From positions 4,836,001-4,900,000 of the forward strand of contig NZ_CP109327.1 in the NCBI RefSeq assembly GCF_035918155.1: DNA of 64,000 nt, in the 5' to 3' direction. This stretch comes from Streptomyces sp. NBC_01591. Lineage in GTDB: Bacteria > Actinomycetota > Actinomycetes > Streptomycetales > Streptomycetaceae. Under the pieces are notes generated by a model. It was not told where the DNA came from and searched no databases. It saw nothing but the letters and a program-made list of their open reading frames with translations. Made by a program: the position numbers and the translations under genes. Shown piece after piece: positions 52,978 to 61,160 of the stretch; within the stretch, counting starts at the first letter, position 1, and each line of letters begins with the position of its first letter.

Positions 52978-53168
52978 AGGGATCCGAATTGTCGAGTCAC
53001 ATGTGGCAGAAGTCCTCGTACTGCGGCGAGGGCGAGTCCTGCATACACGTAGCCGCCTCCGCCCCCGGCACGGTCAGCCTGACCGAGTCCGCCGACCCCA
53101 CCGGGGCGGTACTCCGCACCACTCCCGACGCGTGGGCTGCCCTCGTACGCACTCTCAAGGAGAACTGA
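52974..53168 (+). CDS. DUF397 protein, copy 1
   Basis: The 64-aa protein reads SSHMWQKSSYCGEGESCIHV, then AASAPGTVSLTESADPTGAV and RTTPDAWAALVRTLKEN, the DUF397 pattern (W-K-S-S-Y-C...V-DS/ES-P...W-x-x-L/F). Such proteins are the obligate partners of XRE/DUF5753 regulators and may antagonise them. GTG at 52974 overlaps the XRE stop codon, so translation is coupled. Confidence 0.9.
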   Translation: MKGSELSSHMWQKSSYCGEGESCIHVAASAPGTVSLTESADPTGAVLRTTPDAWAALVRTLKEN

Positions 53169-53273
53169 GCCCATGGCTGACGCCCCCACCGGCCTCGCTT
53201 GGGTCTGATCCGGCCCCGAGAGCACCCGGAATCCGATCCGTCGCATCAGTCAGCAGCTGTGAGAGGAACGCCC

Positions 53274-53468
53274 ATGCCCGCATACGACCACTGGCAGAAG
53301 TCATCTCACTGCGCCCAGGGCGACTCTTGCGTTCACGTCGCCACGGATGTCGGCGGCGGAGTCAAGGTCACCGAGAGCAGCGACCCCACCGGAGCGATAC
53401 TCCGCACCACCCCCGCCGCCTGGGCTGCCCTTGTACGCACCCTCAAGGAGGGCCACCGCCAGGGCTGA
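53274..53468 (+). CDS. DUF397 protein, copy 2
   Basis: The 64-aa paralogue reads YDHWQKSSHCAQGDSCVHVA, then VKVTESSDPTGAILRTTPAA and WAALVRTLKEG. It is about 60% identical by eye to copy 1, and the flanking DNA (CTCCGCACCACxCCC) is also similar, so the pair is a recent tandem duplication. ATG at 53274 follows GAGAGGAACG. Confidence 0.9.
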   Translation: MPAYDHWQKSSHCAQGDSCVHVATDVGGGVKVTESSDPTGAILRTTPAAWAALVRTLKEGHRQG

Positions 53469-53590
53469 CGCCCGCATCCTTATCGCCCACGCCAGGGCGG
53501 TGAGGGCAACCGTCCCGGAGTGGAAGGCGCGCAGGGTTGCGAAGTTGTCAGCGAGGTTTTCAATTCCTACTCGTTTGATGGGATGGGCTC

Positions 53591-53851
53591 ATGTCCGAGA
53601 CGACTTACGGCTTCGGCGAAGGACCGGCGAAGCGGGTAAGCTTCTCTCTGCCCGAAGGGACCGCTGAAGCGATTCGATCCCGGGCGGGTAAACGGGAGTT
53701 CTCCGCGTTCATCGCAGCAGCCGTAGAGCGGAAGCTTCGAGGACAGGTGCTGGACGAGTACCTGGCGGGCGTCGAGCAGCCGCAGGATTTCCCGCGTAGT
53801 CGTGCCGTGTGGCCCCCATCCAGAAGCCCGCTGTCAGGTCCTTTGACGTAG
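53591..53851 (+). CDS. Orphan ribbon-helix-helix antitoxin-like protein, truncated tail
   Basis: The 86-aa frame starts with a plausible antitoxin: KRVSFSLPEGTAEAIRSRAG, KREFSAFIAAAVERKLRGQV, LDEYLAGVEQ. That is the N-terminal part of VapB/CopG-like antitoxins. From about residue 62 the text (PQDFPRSRAVWPPSRSPLSG) is not protein-like, and no toxin gene follows. The next gene is convergent and overlaps by 18 bases. It is probably the remnant of a toxin-antitoxin pair whose 3' half was deleted. ATG at 53591. Confidence 0.6.
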   Translation: MSETTYGFGEGPAKRVSFSLPEGTAEAIRSRAGKREFSAFIAAAVERKLRGQVLDEYLAGVEQPQDFPRSRAVWPPSRSPLSGPLT

Positions 53852-55312
53852 CGGCGTTGGGCCACCCACCGTCGTGGTTTCCATGCGCACCACGGACTCG
53901 CCTGCCTGTTCCGTCTGACGGGCGCCATTCACGTGGTCGTTGATCTGCCGCAGGCGCTGCCAGGCGGCGGGGTTGGTGCCGTCGCCGAGCGTGTAGTGCA
54001 GGGCAGGTCGGGCGGCCGGGCCGAGGTGGGCGGGTGCGGTGTCGGCGAGGGCTTTGCGGGCGTGGTCGAGACCGAGGTCGGCTACGGCGTGGGGGCCGAG
54101 GGTGAAGGAGAGGGGCACCGGGGGTGGCTCGTGGTGGGCCGGTGTGGTCAGATCCGCGCGTGCGGTGCGCAGTTGGCTGACCATCGTGGCGAGGTTGTGC
54201 CTGGCAGCCAGGGATTCGGCCAGCTCGGGCATGGCGTCCGCCGGAGCGTGCTGATCGGCGCGGTAGCCGACGGCCAGCGTGATGTGCTCCTCGACGCCGA
54301 GGTGGGTGCGGGCGGTGCGCACGGTGGCGATCGCCGGGTGGTCGGGTGTGCCGATCGCGACGGCCCAGGTAGGCAGGGACTGCCGAGCGCGGGTGCGGGC
54401 CAGGTCGGTCAACTGCCGTGGTGACCAAGGAACGCTGACCGGCTCGGCGGTGGCCCATCCGGCGGGCGGGGCTCCGGTGAGCGTGCGCCAGGCCTGTTCC
54501 AGGGCGCCGCCCAGGACTAGATGCTCGTCGGCGGGGTGGACCGTACGGATGGAGATCAACAGTTGCCGTTCGCCTTCAGTGCCGGGTCGGGGTCGGAAGG
54601 CGTCCGCGATCTGGGGGCTGTCGTCGGCGGTGTGGGTGAACCGCCCGTCGTGCCAGTGCAGTACGGCTCCGGAGAGGCCGTCGTAGTACCCGCACTCGGG
54701 GTCGCTCACGACCCAGCGGGAGGGCAGCCCGTCCAGCAGCGTGTGGGCGGGGAAGGTGAGCCGGGTGCTGGGCGGGGTGACGATCTGCAGTTCGCGTTCG
54801 GTGCGGGTCGCGTTGCGTACCACGTCGGTCAGCCAGGTCGTGGCAGCGATCACGGGGCGGCCCTGGATGACGACGGCTGCCTTCTCGGTGAGCAGGTCGA
54901 CGCCCAGGGGGACGGTGTCCGCGGCGGCGTCGGCGAGATCGGTCACGACGTCGGTACGGCCGGCCTCGCGCGGCCAGACGGTGCCCCCGTGCACGGCGAC
55001 CAGCCGCCCGGCGACGGATGCGGCCAGCCGCGCGGCCTCCTCCACAGAACTGGTCGCCCGCGCCTCGGTCCACCACACGGGCGCCTCCGCGCGCACGTCC
55101 GGTCCGAGCAACCGGGCGACCTCGCCCGGCACTGGGACGTACCGGGGCGCCTCGACCGACACCAACGCCTGCCCGGCAGCCGTGCACAGCTGCGCGACGG
55201 ACCCGTCGCCCGCCCGGTTCACGAGCAGATCGGGACCGCCGGCGAGGAGCCCGGCCAGCAGCGTGCTTGTGTCCGGCATCTGCGGGGTGAGGGCTATGAC
55301 GTCCTGGGTCAT
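53834..55312 (-). CDS. DUF6177 family protein
   Basis: The 492-aa soluble protein includes MTQDVIALTPQMPDTSTLLA, RYVPVPGEVARLLGPDVRAE, APVWWTEARATSSVEEAARL, VVIQGRPVIAATTWLTDVVR, WVVSDPECGYYDGLSGAVLH and WAVAIGTPDHPAIATVRTAR. The family is known only as a domain of unknown function near type-VII-like effector genes in Streptomyces. It is the last gene of the toxin module here. ATG at 55312 follows GGAGC. A role in effector secretion or folding is inference. Confidence 0.7.
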   Translation of the reverse strand: MTQDVIALTPQMPDTSTLLAGLLAGGPDLLVNRAGDGSVAQLCTAAGQALVSVEAPRYVPVPGEVARLLGPDVRAEAPVWWTEARATSSVEEAARLAASVAGRLVAVHGGTVWPREAGRTDVVTDLADAAADTVPLGVDLLTEKAAVVIQGRPVIAATTWLTDVVRNATRTERELQIVTPPSTRLTFPAHTLLDGLPSRWVVSDPECGYYDGLSGAVLHWHDGRFTHTADDSPQIADAFRPRPGTEGERQLLISIRTVHPADEHLVLGGALEQAWRTLTGAPPAGWATAEPVSVPWSPRQLTDLARTRARQSLPTWAVAIGTPDHPAIATVRTARTHLGVEEHITLAVGYRADQHAPADAMPELAESLAARHNLATMVSQLRTARADLTTPAHHEPPPVPLSFTLGPHAVADLGLDHARKALADTAPAHLGPAARPALHYTLGDGTNPAAWQRLRQINDHVNGARQTEQAGESVVRMETTTVGGPTPLRQRT

Positions 55313-55400
55313 GTGCGCTCCGTGCAGCCGGAGCCAGGAGGCAGGGAGGCCGGTTTGCCCTCGCGAGCGGTCCGGACTTCTTGTTCGTGGTGTTGGAACA

Positions 55401-56414
55401 TCACTCGCGTCCCGAGAGGTCCTGCAGGTCTTCCAGGGAGGAGGCTTCTTGTTGAGTCCCAGGCACAACGGTTCCGGAACGAGTGCTGCCGGGCCAGGAC
55501 GCCAATTCATGCAGCGCTTGGGCAGGTGTCAGCCCGCGCTGCTTCGCTTCGCTGAGGCGCATCAGCCAATCCTGTCCGGCGTCGAGTGCCTCATCACCGG
55601 CCGGGGTGCGAGGTTCAAACCCTGCGGCAACTCCGTCCTCTGCTGCCCAGAGATAGCCGACTGTACGTCCACCTCTAGCCACTTCGACGAAGCTGACCGG
55701 TGCATCAGTCTCTGCCGCAAAGCGAGGTGAGTTCGGCGGCAGGAATGACTGGAGCCACCCGGTCCGACGCGGGACTTCTGCCATATACCAGGAATCCAGA
55801 ATGTCAGGGTCTTCGTCCGGGAGATCTTCGAACCCGTCCTTGGTTGGGATTCCGTAGGAGGTGAAGTCCGAGGCAACGACCTCAACTCCAACCATCCGTG
55901 TAATAGCAGTGAGCGCAGCCTTGAGGCGTGGAGCATTCTCTTTCTGAATCTCTGGCTGCCGATGGCCGCGCAGATCGTGAGACATCCAGGCATCACTGTA
56001 GGTGTCAAGTGTTACGGTTCCAGCGCCGCTTGCCCACTCTTCGGCCGAAATCACGAAGAGTTTCTCGACCCGGTGGGCTTTCCCATTGCGCATGCAGGTG
56101 CCTGGCGTGGTCAGGTTTACCTCCACCACGCCGACTCGCTCCAGGTCCGTCGACCGCAGGACGGCGAAGAGCCCGCTGTCATCTGCGGCGTCGGCCAGGG
56201 TCGCGTGTATTTGCTTGCGCGTGAACAAGACGGCGTGGTCATCCTCGGCGCGCGTACTGATGTCAGCCGTTGCGTCTCCGTTGACGATGCCGAGAGCGTG
56301 CATCGTTGCCCACACCTTGAGGACTGTGCGGCCACAGCGCAGTGCGAGGTCCTGTCCCGGTTTGTCTTCCTTGGTTTCCCAGGACCAGCCACCCACAGGA
56401 TTCGTTGTAATCAC
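55401..56414 (-). CDS. Putative immunity protein of the adjacent polymorphic toxin
   Basis: The 337-aa acidic soluble protein includes ITTNPVGGWSWETKEDKPGQ, ALRCGRTVLKVWATMHALGI, VEKLFVISAEEWASGAGTVT, ALTAITRMVGVEVVASDFTS and VARGGRTVGYLWAAEDGVAA. The family is not recognised. GTG at 56414 overlaps the stop of the toxin gene (GTGA), the usual coupling of toxin and immunity genes. Base composition is lower in G+C than the flanks, as in the toxin tip. An accessory-protein role is the alternative. Confidence 0.6.
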   Translation of the reverse strand: MITTNPVGGWSWETKEDKPGQDLALRCGRTVLKVWATMHALGIVNGDATADISTRAEDDHAVLFTRKQIHATLADAADDSGLFAVLRSTDLERVGVVEVNLTTPGTCMRNGKAHRVEKLFVISAEEWASGAGTVTLDTYSDAWMSHDLRGHRQPEIQKENAPRLKAALTAITRMVGVEVVASDFTSYGIPTKDGFEDLPDEDPDILDSWYMAEVPRRTGWLQSFLPPNSPRFAAETDAPVSFVEVARGGRTVGYLWAAEDGVAAGFEPRTPAGDEALDAGQDWLMRLSEAKQRGLTPAQALHELASWPGSTRSGTVVPGTQQEASSLEDLQDLSGRE

Positions 56415-58684
56415 AGGACACCTCGCGGGTCGGCCTTGGCGCCCGGAGGGATCGTGATCGTCCCGTCTTCGAGCCGGATGACAAACAGGATGCCACGCCC
56501 CTTTCCACTCTTGAGGGCGTGTTCCCCTCGGTGAACCTGAAGCAGCTCTTCGGGGATTCCTCTGGCATGCCACTCGGCTACGGTTCCCTGTCCGTCCACA
56601 AGCATGATCTTGTGATCGGCGGTCGACTTCGATAGCTGGCCCAGATGATCCGCCTTCGCGATCGATTCAAATGGGTTCTTGGGATTTTCCAGCCGCTTCA
56701 TCTGGTATCCGTAACTCTCCCCGTTCGCGTCAGTCACCCGAACGTCCAGATCTGCCTTGTAAGCTTGGTTCTTGATCTCAAATTCGATGTCGCGCAGCCC
56801 GCTCCTGTAGAACTGATCGCCGAGTCGGATCTGGTCCATGGCTCGAATATCCTGGCCGCGAACGCCGGACCCTAGCATGGATACAACGTCCCTGAATTTG
56901 TGTGTCTGCGAGAGGCGACCAGAGGTGATTATGTCGCTAATTTCCCGGCCCTGAGGGTATGCGCCCATTCGGGTGACGATCTTCTCCAGAACCTTGGGCT
57001 TAATATTGTTATTGGGGATTCTGCGCATTGCTTCGCGGAATTGACGCTCCGCCTCACCTCCCAACTCCATGGGCCCGGAGCCGGCGGATCCGGAGGGGGA
57101 GTCGGACCCGCGATCGTCATCCGCGTGCCCTGGACCGTCTCCACCACCCCCTGCCGCTGGGGTGTCCACGTGCGCCGCATCTCCATGGCTGGAATCCGGA
57201 GCTTCGCCCGAGTGACTGCCGTCGCCCGAATGTTCGCCTGGTCCTGCGCCGTGACCATCCCCGGGGCCGTGCTGCCCCGCAGCGGCATGGCCGCCCTCAC
57301 CTCCCGGTCCGTGTGGCGCGCTTCCTGTACCTTGGCCGTCGCCCGCGTGGGCGGTCGCTCCGGGCGCACGGCCGCCGACGCCGACCGGTTCGCGATCGCC
57401 ATGTGGTTGGCCGACGCCCCGTTCGGCGGCGGAGGGCTCGTGCTTGGCCGGGTCCAGGTTGGGTGTGCCGTCCCGGTTGAGCGGGATGAAGTTGCCGTCC
57501 TTGTCGACCCGGAAACGGTCGCTGAGGTCGAAGGCGCCGTCGGGGAACTTGGTCTTCGGTATCTGGAGGTGGTCGCTGACGTTGGCCAGGACCTGGGAGA
57601 CCTTGGGCAGGTCCGAAAGTGCCTTGGCGGCCTTGAACGTGCCGGAGAGCGGGTCGAGGGCGTCGCCGATCTTCGCCATGGTGCCGGCGGCCTTCGCGAT
57701 CGTGCCGCCTTTGCCGAGCTTCGCGGCAACGGCGAAGGGGCCGGTGGCGAGGGTGAGGATGTTGAAGGAGACCACGGCGTGGGCGCGAGCGGGATCCTCG
57801 TTCGCCATGTCGTACGCGATGAACTGCTTGCCGAACTCCTTCGCGTACGCCTTGCTGTCGCGCTGCCAGTCGGACAGGTGCTCGTCCTGTCCGAACAGGT
57901 CCATGCCGTAGGCGTAGCCGCCGACGGCGGTGCGTCGCAGACCGTCCCAGGCCTGGTCGCGGGCCTCGCCCCCGTGAAAGCCGACGAGGGTCCCCAGGCC
58001 GTCGATGCCGCCCCAGATGCTGTCCTTGGCTATGCCGTCCCACGCCCAGCTCTTGGCGCCGTGCCCCCACCACTCCAGGCTCCAGCGCTCATAGGTGCGT
58101 CCTTCGGGGCTGCCCCACGGCAGGTCCTTCATGCCCTTGAGCGTGTCGGCGCTCTGGCCGTACATGCCGAGCCCGTGGGTGCCGTCGTCGATGATCCACG
58201 CGGGGCGGCACGCCCCCGGACTGATCGCGTTGATCTTGTTGGCGGCGTTGCGCTCGGCTTCCTGGAAGCCCTCGCATGCCGTCGCCACACCGTCCATCAA
58301 CGCCTGATGCTTGTCGGTCTTGTCCTTGTCCTCGGTCCAGTCGTCGTCGCCCCGGACACCGTCGACGAAGTCGATCGCGTCCAGCTTGAGCTGCTTGAGC
58401 CGGTCGGCGTGCGGCTTGGCCTCGTAGATGAACGTGTCCAGGGCGTCGGCGAGCGACTCGATGTTCCCCGCGAACTCCTCCGCCGTGTCCATCACAGGCT
58501 GGGTGGAGGAGAACAGCTTGTCCGCCTCGGGAGCCTTGTAATAGGCGGCCGTCGCCTGGAAACGGGAGTGGACGTCCTTCCCGCCCGTCCGAATGCCCGT
58601 GGCACGCGTACGGAGACTGGACGCGGCCTTCTCCAACTGGCCGAAGTCACCCGTGTACTGCGGTATCCCACCCGGCTCGATCAT
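56411..58684 (-). CDS. Polymorphic toxin: WXG-like N-terminus, linker, nuclease-like C-terminal tip
   Basis: The 757-aa protein has a helical N-terminus (~1-110: FGQLEKAASSLRTRATGIRT, YYKAPEADKLFSSTQPVMDT), typical of type-VII effectors. A middle scaffold (~150-410: TYERWSLEWWGHGAKSWAWD, AVVSFNILTLATGPFAVAAK) and a Gly/His/Asp-rich linker (~420-535) follow. The C-terminal tip (~540-757) reads RDIEFEIKNQAYKADLDVRV, then TDANGESYGYQMKRLENP. D647 and Q661-x-K663 look like a PD-(D/E)XK nuclease site (QxK variant). The tip is lower in G+C than the rest. It lies five bases after the DUF6507 gene and overlaps the presumed immunity gene. Confidence 0.78.
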   Translation of the reverse strand: MIEPGGIPQYTGDFGQLEKAASSLRTRATGIRTGGKDVHSRFQATAAYYKAPEADKLFSSTQPVMDTAEEFAGNIESLADALDTFIYEAKPHADRLKQLKLDAIDFVDGVRGDDDWTEDKDKTDKHQALMDGVATACEGFQEAERNAANKINAISPGACRPAWIIDDGTHGLGMYGQSADTLKGMKDLPWGSPEGRTYERWSLEWWGHGAKSWAWDGIAKDSIWGGIDGLGTLVGFHGGEARDQAWDGLRRTAVGGYAYGMDLFGQDEHLSDWQRDSKAYAKEFGKQFIAYDMANEDPARAHAVVSFNILTLATGPFAVAAKLGKGGTIAKAAGTMAKIGDALDPLSGTFKAAKALSDLPKVSQVLANVSDHLQIPKTKFPDGAFDLSDRFRVDKDGNFIPLNRDGTPNLDPAKHEPSAAERGVGQPHGDREPVGVGGRAPGATAHAGDGQGTGSAPHGPGGEGGHAAAGQHGPGDGHGAGPGEHSGDGSHSGEAPDSSHGDAAHVDTPAAGGGGDGPGHADDDRGSDSPSGSAGSGPMELGGEAERQFREAMRRIPNNNIKPKVLEKIVTRMGAYPQGREISDIITSGRLSQTHKFRDVVSMLGSGVRGQDIRAMDQIRLGDQFYRSGLRDIEFEIKNQAYKADLDVRVTDANGESYGYQMKRLENPKNPFESIAKADHLGQLSKSTADHKIMLVDGQGTVAEWHARGIPEELLQVHRGEHALKSGKGRGILFVIRLEDGTITIPPGAKADPRGVL

Positions 58685-58689
58685 GTCGG

Positions 58690-59088
58690 CTACTCCCCGC
58701 CCCGGTGGCCGGGCTTCTGCCCGACCGCCCTGATCTCGGCGGGAGTGGGGGCCTTCGCCGCGTCGCGCTGGGCCTGGGCGGCCATGGCCAGGTCGCCCTC
58801 GATGTACTCGGTGGTGGCCTTGACCGTTCCGTCCATCGACTTCTTCGTGCGGGCGGCCATGAACCTGATCCGGTGCTGGGTGTCCGAGATGAAGTTCGCC
58901 ACCGCGGCGCCCACCGGTCCGGCGGGCGCCTCACCGCAGTACGGCCCGCTGATCGTCCCCGCGTGCAGCGCGGCGTCCTGCACGCTCTCGCCGTAGCCCC
59001 TGACGTCCTTGCTCAAGTCGTCGGCGGCCAGACCCACCAGCGACAGAATGGACTCCACTCCACTCGGCCTGATGTCCCACCCCGTCAT
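58690..59088 (-). CDS. DUF6507 family WXG100-like protein
   Basis: The 132-aa protein starts MTGWDIRPSGVESILSLVGL. A helical hairpin then follows (SKDVRGYGESVQDAALHAGT, AVANFISDTQHRIRFMAART, AATEYIEGDLAMAAQAQRD-like). Such small helical proteins precede type-VII-like effectors and act as secretion partners. ATG at 59088 follows GGGGGACGGC. It is the first gene of the toxin operon, and no Ecc secretion genes are in the window. Confidence 0.75.
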   Translation of the reverse strand: MTGWDIRPSGVESILSLVGLAADDLSKDVRGYGESVQDAALHAGTISGPYCGEAPAGPVGAAVANFISDTQHRIRFMAARTKKSMDGTVKATTEYIEGDLAMAAQAQRDAAKAPTPAEIRAVGQKPGHRGGE

Positions 59089-59406
59089 GCCGTCCCCCTG
59101 CATCCCCCGGTGAATACGTTGTGTCAACTGCGCCCGGCAACACGCGTGCCACTGGCGACAGGAGCTTCATCTGTATCAAGGGGTTCATAGCAATGGCAAC
59201 GCACTTCAAGCCAAACGCGTGTTGGATTGAACACGCAATGTGGTGTCGGAGTGCCGTGGCGACCGAGGCTCGCTGCCGGGTGAGCAGCTTGGACCCACCT
59301 TTTTCGTCTCCTGTCGCCGCTCCGCGAGGCGGCGGTGGGACGGCTGGGCGGCGCGGCTGGTGATGTTTGCGCCAGGGAAGAGAGGGTTGTGGGTGTCCGA
59401 CCCGCG
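59089..59406. other. 318-bp intergenic region, promoter of the toxin operon; no gene seen
   Basis: The stretch 59150-59260 is clearly poorer in G+C (TCTGTATCAAGGGGTTCATA, ATTGAACACGCAATG) than the core genome and probably holds the toxin-operon promoter. TTGAACACG or similar could be a -35 on either strand. No credible coding frame was found. Confidence 0.4.
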
Positions 59407-59631
59407 CTACCGCTTCGGCGAGCCCGCCCGGATCGAGCGGATCACGCCCGCCGCGGCGATCAGGAAGCCGACGCCCATCAGCATGCACAGCGACCAGGCG
59501 ATGGACGGGAGCGGATGGGTGCCGAGGAAGAGGGGGGCCATGGTGGCCAGGGTGGACAGTGCGCCGACGAAGAAGACGATCGCGCCGATCCGGACCAGCC
59601 GGTCACCTGCGCCAGAAGGTGTAGTACTCAC
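59407..59631 (-). CDS. Small two-helix membrane protein
   Basis: The 74-aa protein includes RLVRIGAIVFFVGALSTLAT, MAPLFLGTHPLPSIAWSLCM and MGVGFLIAAAGVIRSIRAGS, two hydrophobic helices with positive flanks. GTG at 59631 follows GACGGG. It matches small membrane proteins found beside the csp/mqn genes in streptomycetes. The function is unknown. Confidence 0.75.
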   Translation of the reverse strand: MSTTPSGAGDRLVRIGAIVFFVGALSTLATMAPLFLGTHPLPSIAWSLCMLMGVGFLIAAAGVIRSIRAGSPKR

Positions 59632-59875
59632 CCCGTCAGGGTAGTTCCCGGCAGCGGCGAACCGCCCAGCGGTCAACCCTGAGGCCGACCCCGCGGTCAA
59701 CCTGCGGCGACCGGTTCGCGAAGCAAGCGCCGTTTCCGGACAGAGTCCGGATGACCAGGCTTGACTAGGGGTACTCCCCCTGGGGAGGCTGCTGCCAGCA
59801 GGGGAGCACCACCACTGGATAGCCTGACCTGCTGAGGCTTTGTTCCGGCATACGGGTTGAGATGGGGTGCGTGCT

Positions 59876-60259
59876 TTGCCGACTGGCAAGGTCAAGTGGT
59901 TCAACAGCGAGAAGGGCTTCGGTTTCCTCTCCCGCGACGACGGCGGCGACGTCTTCGTGCACTCCTCCGTGCTCCCCGACGGCGTCGATGCCCTCAAGCC
60001 GGGGCAGCGCGTCGAGTTCGGAGTCGTCGCAGGTCAGCGTGGAGACCAGGCGCTCTCGGTGGCGATCCTGGACCCGACCCCGTCCGTCGCGGCCGCGCAG
60101 CGCCGCAAGCCGGACGAGCTCGCGTCCATCGTGCAGGACCTGACCACCCTGCTGGAGAACATCACACCGATGCTGGAGCGCGGCCGGTACCCGGACAAGG
60201 CGGCCGGCAAGAAGATCGGCGGCCTGCTGCGCGCGGTCGCCGACCAGCTCGATGTCTGA
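59876..60259 (+). CDS. Cold-shock domain protein with C-terminal helical extension
   Basis: The 127-aa protein starts with a cold-shock domain ([40 protein letters not shown]; both RNP motifs present). A ~60-residue helical extension follows ([40 protein letters not shown]), which ordinary Csp proteins lack. TTG at 59876 (MPTGKVKWF) is chosen from the family pattern. GTG at 59867 would add three residues. It binds RNA or DNA and may form a helical oligomer through the tail. Convergent with mqnD. Confidence 0.9.
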   Translation: MPTGKVKWFNSEKGFGFLSRDDGGDVFVHSSVLPDGVDALKPGQRVEFGVVAGQRGDQALSVAILDPTPSVAAAQRRKPDELASIVQDLTTLLENITPMLERGRYPDKAAGKKIGGLLRAVADQLDV

Positions 60260-60290
60260 ATCCCGGGCGTAGCTCGGGTGAGCGCGTAGC

Positions 60291-61160
60291 TCAGACGAAT
60301 GACAGTGCGTCGGGGCCGAGGGGCGGTACCAGCCCCTCGGCCGCCGCGCGCGTCAGCAGTCCGCGGATCGCCGCGTAGCCGTCCTCGCCGAGGTCGGCCG
60401 TGAACTCGTTGACGTACAGCCCGATGTGCTGGTCCGCCACGGCCGGGTCCATCTCCTGGGCGTGCTCCAGCACGTACGGCCGGGACGTCTCCGGGGCGTC
60501 CCACGCCATCCGTACCGAGGTGCGCACCGACTCGGCGAGCCGCTTCAGCGTGTCCGCGCCCAGCGACCGCTTGGCGATGATCGCGCCGAGCGGGATCGGC
60601 AGCCCGGTCGTCTCCTCCCAGTGCCGGCCCATGTCGGCGAGGTTGTGCAGCCCGTAGTTCTGGAACGTGAACCGGGCCTCGTGGATGACGAGACCGGCGT
60701 CCACCTTCCCGTCGCGCACGGCGGGCATGATCTCGTCGAACGGCATCACGACGATCTCGCCCACACCGCCCGGCACCACCTCGGCCGCCCAGAGGCGGAA
60801 CAGCAGGTAGGCGGTGGAACGCTCACTCGGTACGGCGACGGTCCGGCCCGTCAGGTCCGTGTCCGCCCCCTCCCTCGTGAGGACGAGCGGGCCGCAGCCC
60901 CGGCCCAGCGCCCCGCCGCACGGCAGCAGCGCGTACTCGTCGAGCACCCAGGGCAGCACCGCGTACGAGACCTTGAGGACGTCGAACTCGCCGCGCTCGG
61001 CCATCCCGTTGGTGATGTCGATGTCGGCGAAGGTGACATCGAGGGCGGGCGCGCCGGGGACCCTTCCGTGCGCCCAGGCGTCGAAGACGAAGGTGTCGTT
61101 CGGGCACGGCGAGAAAGCGATCCGCAGCGGGTTCGACGGGTCAGGAGTCGTGTCGGTCAT
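60291..61160 (-). CDS. mqnD: 1,4-dihydroxy-6-naphthoate synthase (futalosine pathway)
   Basis: The 289-aa periplasmic-binding-fold enzyme converts cyclic dehypoxanthinyl futalosine to 1,4-dihydroxy-6-naphthoate for menaquinone synthesis. Motifs include LRIAFSPCPNDTFVFDAWAH, VTFADIDITNGMAERGEFDV, LKVSYAVLPWVLDEYALLPC, GRTVAVPSERSTAYLLFRLW, DAGLVIHEARFTFQNYGLHN and LGLPIPLGAIIAKR-like sequence. Its start overlaps the end of mqnB by 20 bases, so they are translated together. ATG at 61160. Confidence 0.95.
   Translation of the reverse strand: MTDTTPDPSNPLRIAFSPCPNDTFVFDAWAHGRVPGAPALDVTFADIDITNGMAERGEFDVLKVSYAVLPWVLDEYALLPCGGALGRGCGPLVLTREGADTDLTGRTVAVPSERSTAYLLFRLWAAEVVPGGVGEIVVMPFDEIMPAVRDGKVDAGLVIHEARFTFQNYGLHNLADMGRHWEETTGLPIPLGAIIAKRSLGADTLKRLAESVRTSVRMAWDAPETSRPYVLEHAQEMDPAVADQHIGLYVNEFTADLGEDGYAAIRGLLTRAAAEGLVPPLGPDALSFV

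Noticed and set aside
50937..59406. Accessory stretch considered as an integrated plasmid or prophage
   Set aside because: No integrase, excisionase, Rep, structural phage gene or attachment-site duplication was seen. It looks like local gene gain and loss instead.
59407..59997. Longer 196-aa version of the small membrane protein
   Set aside because: The extra N-terminal 122 residues run antisense through the cold-shock gene and its leader. GTG 59631 gives the natural two-helix protein.
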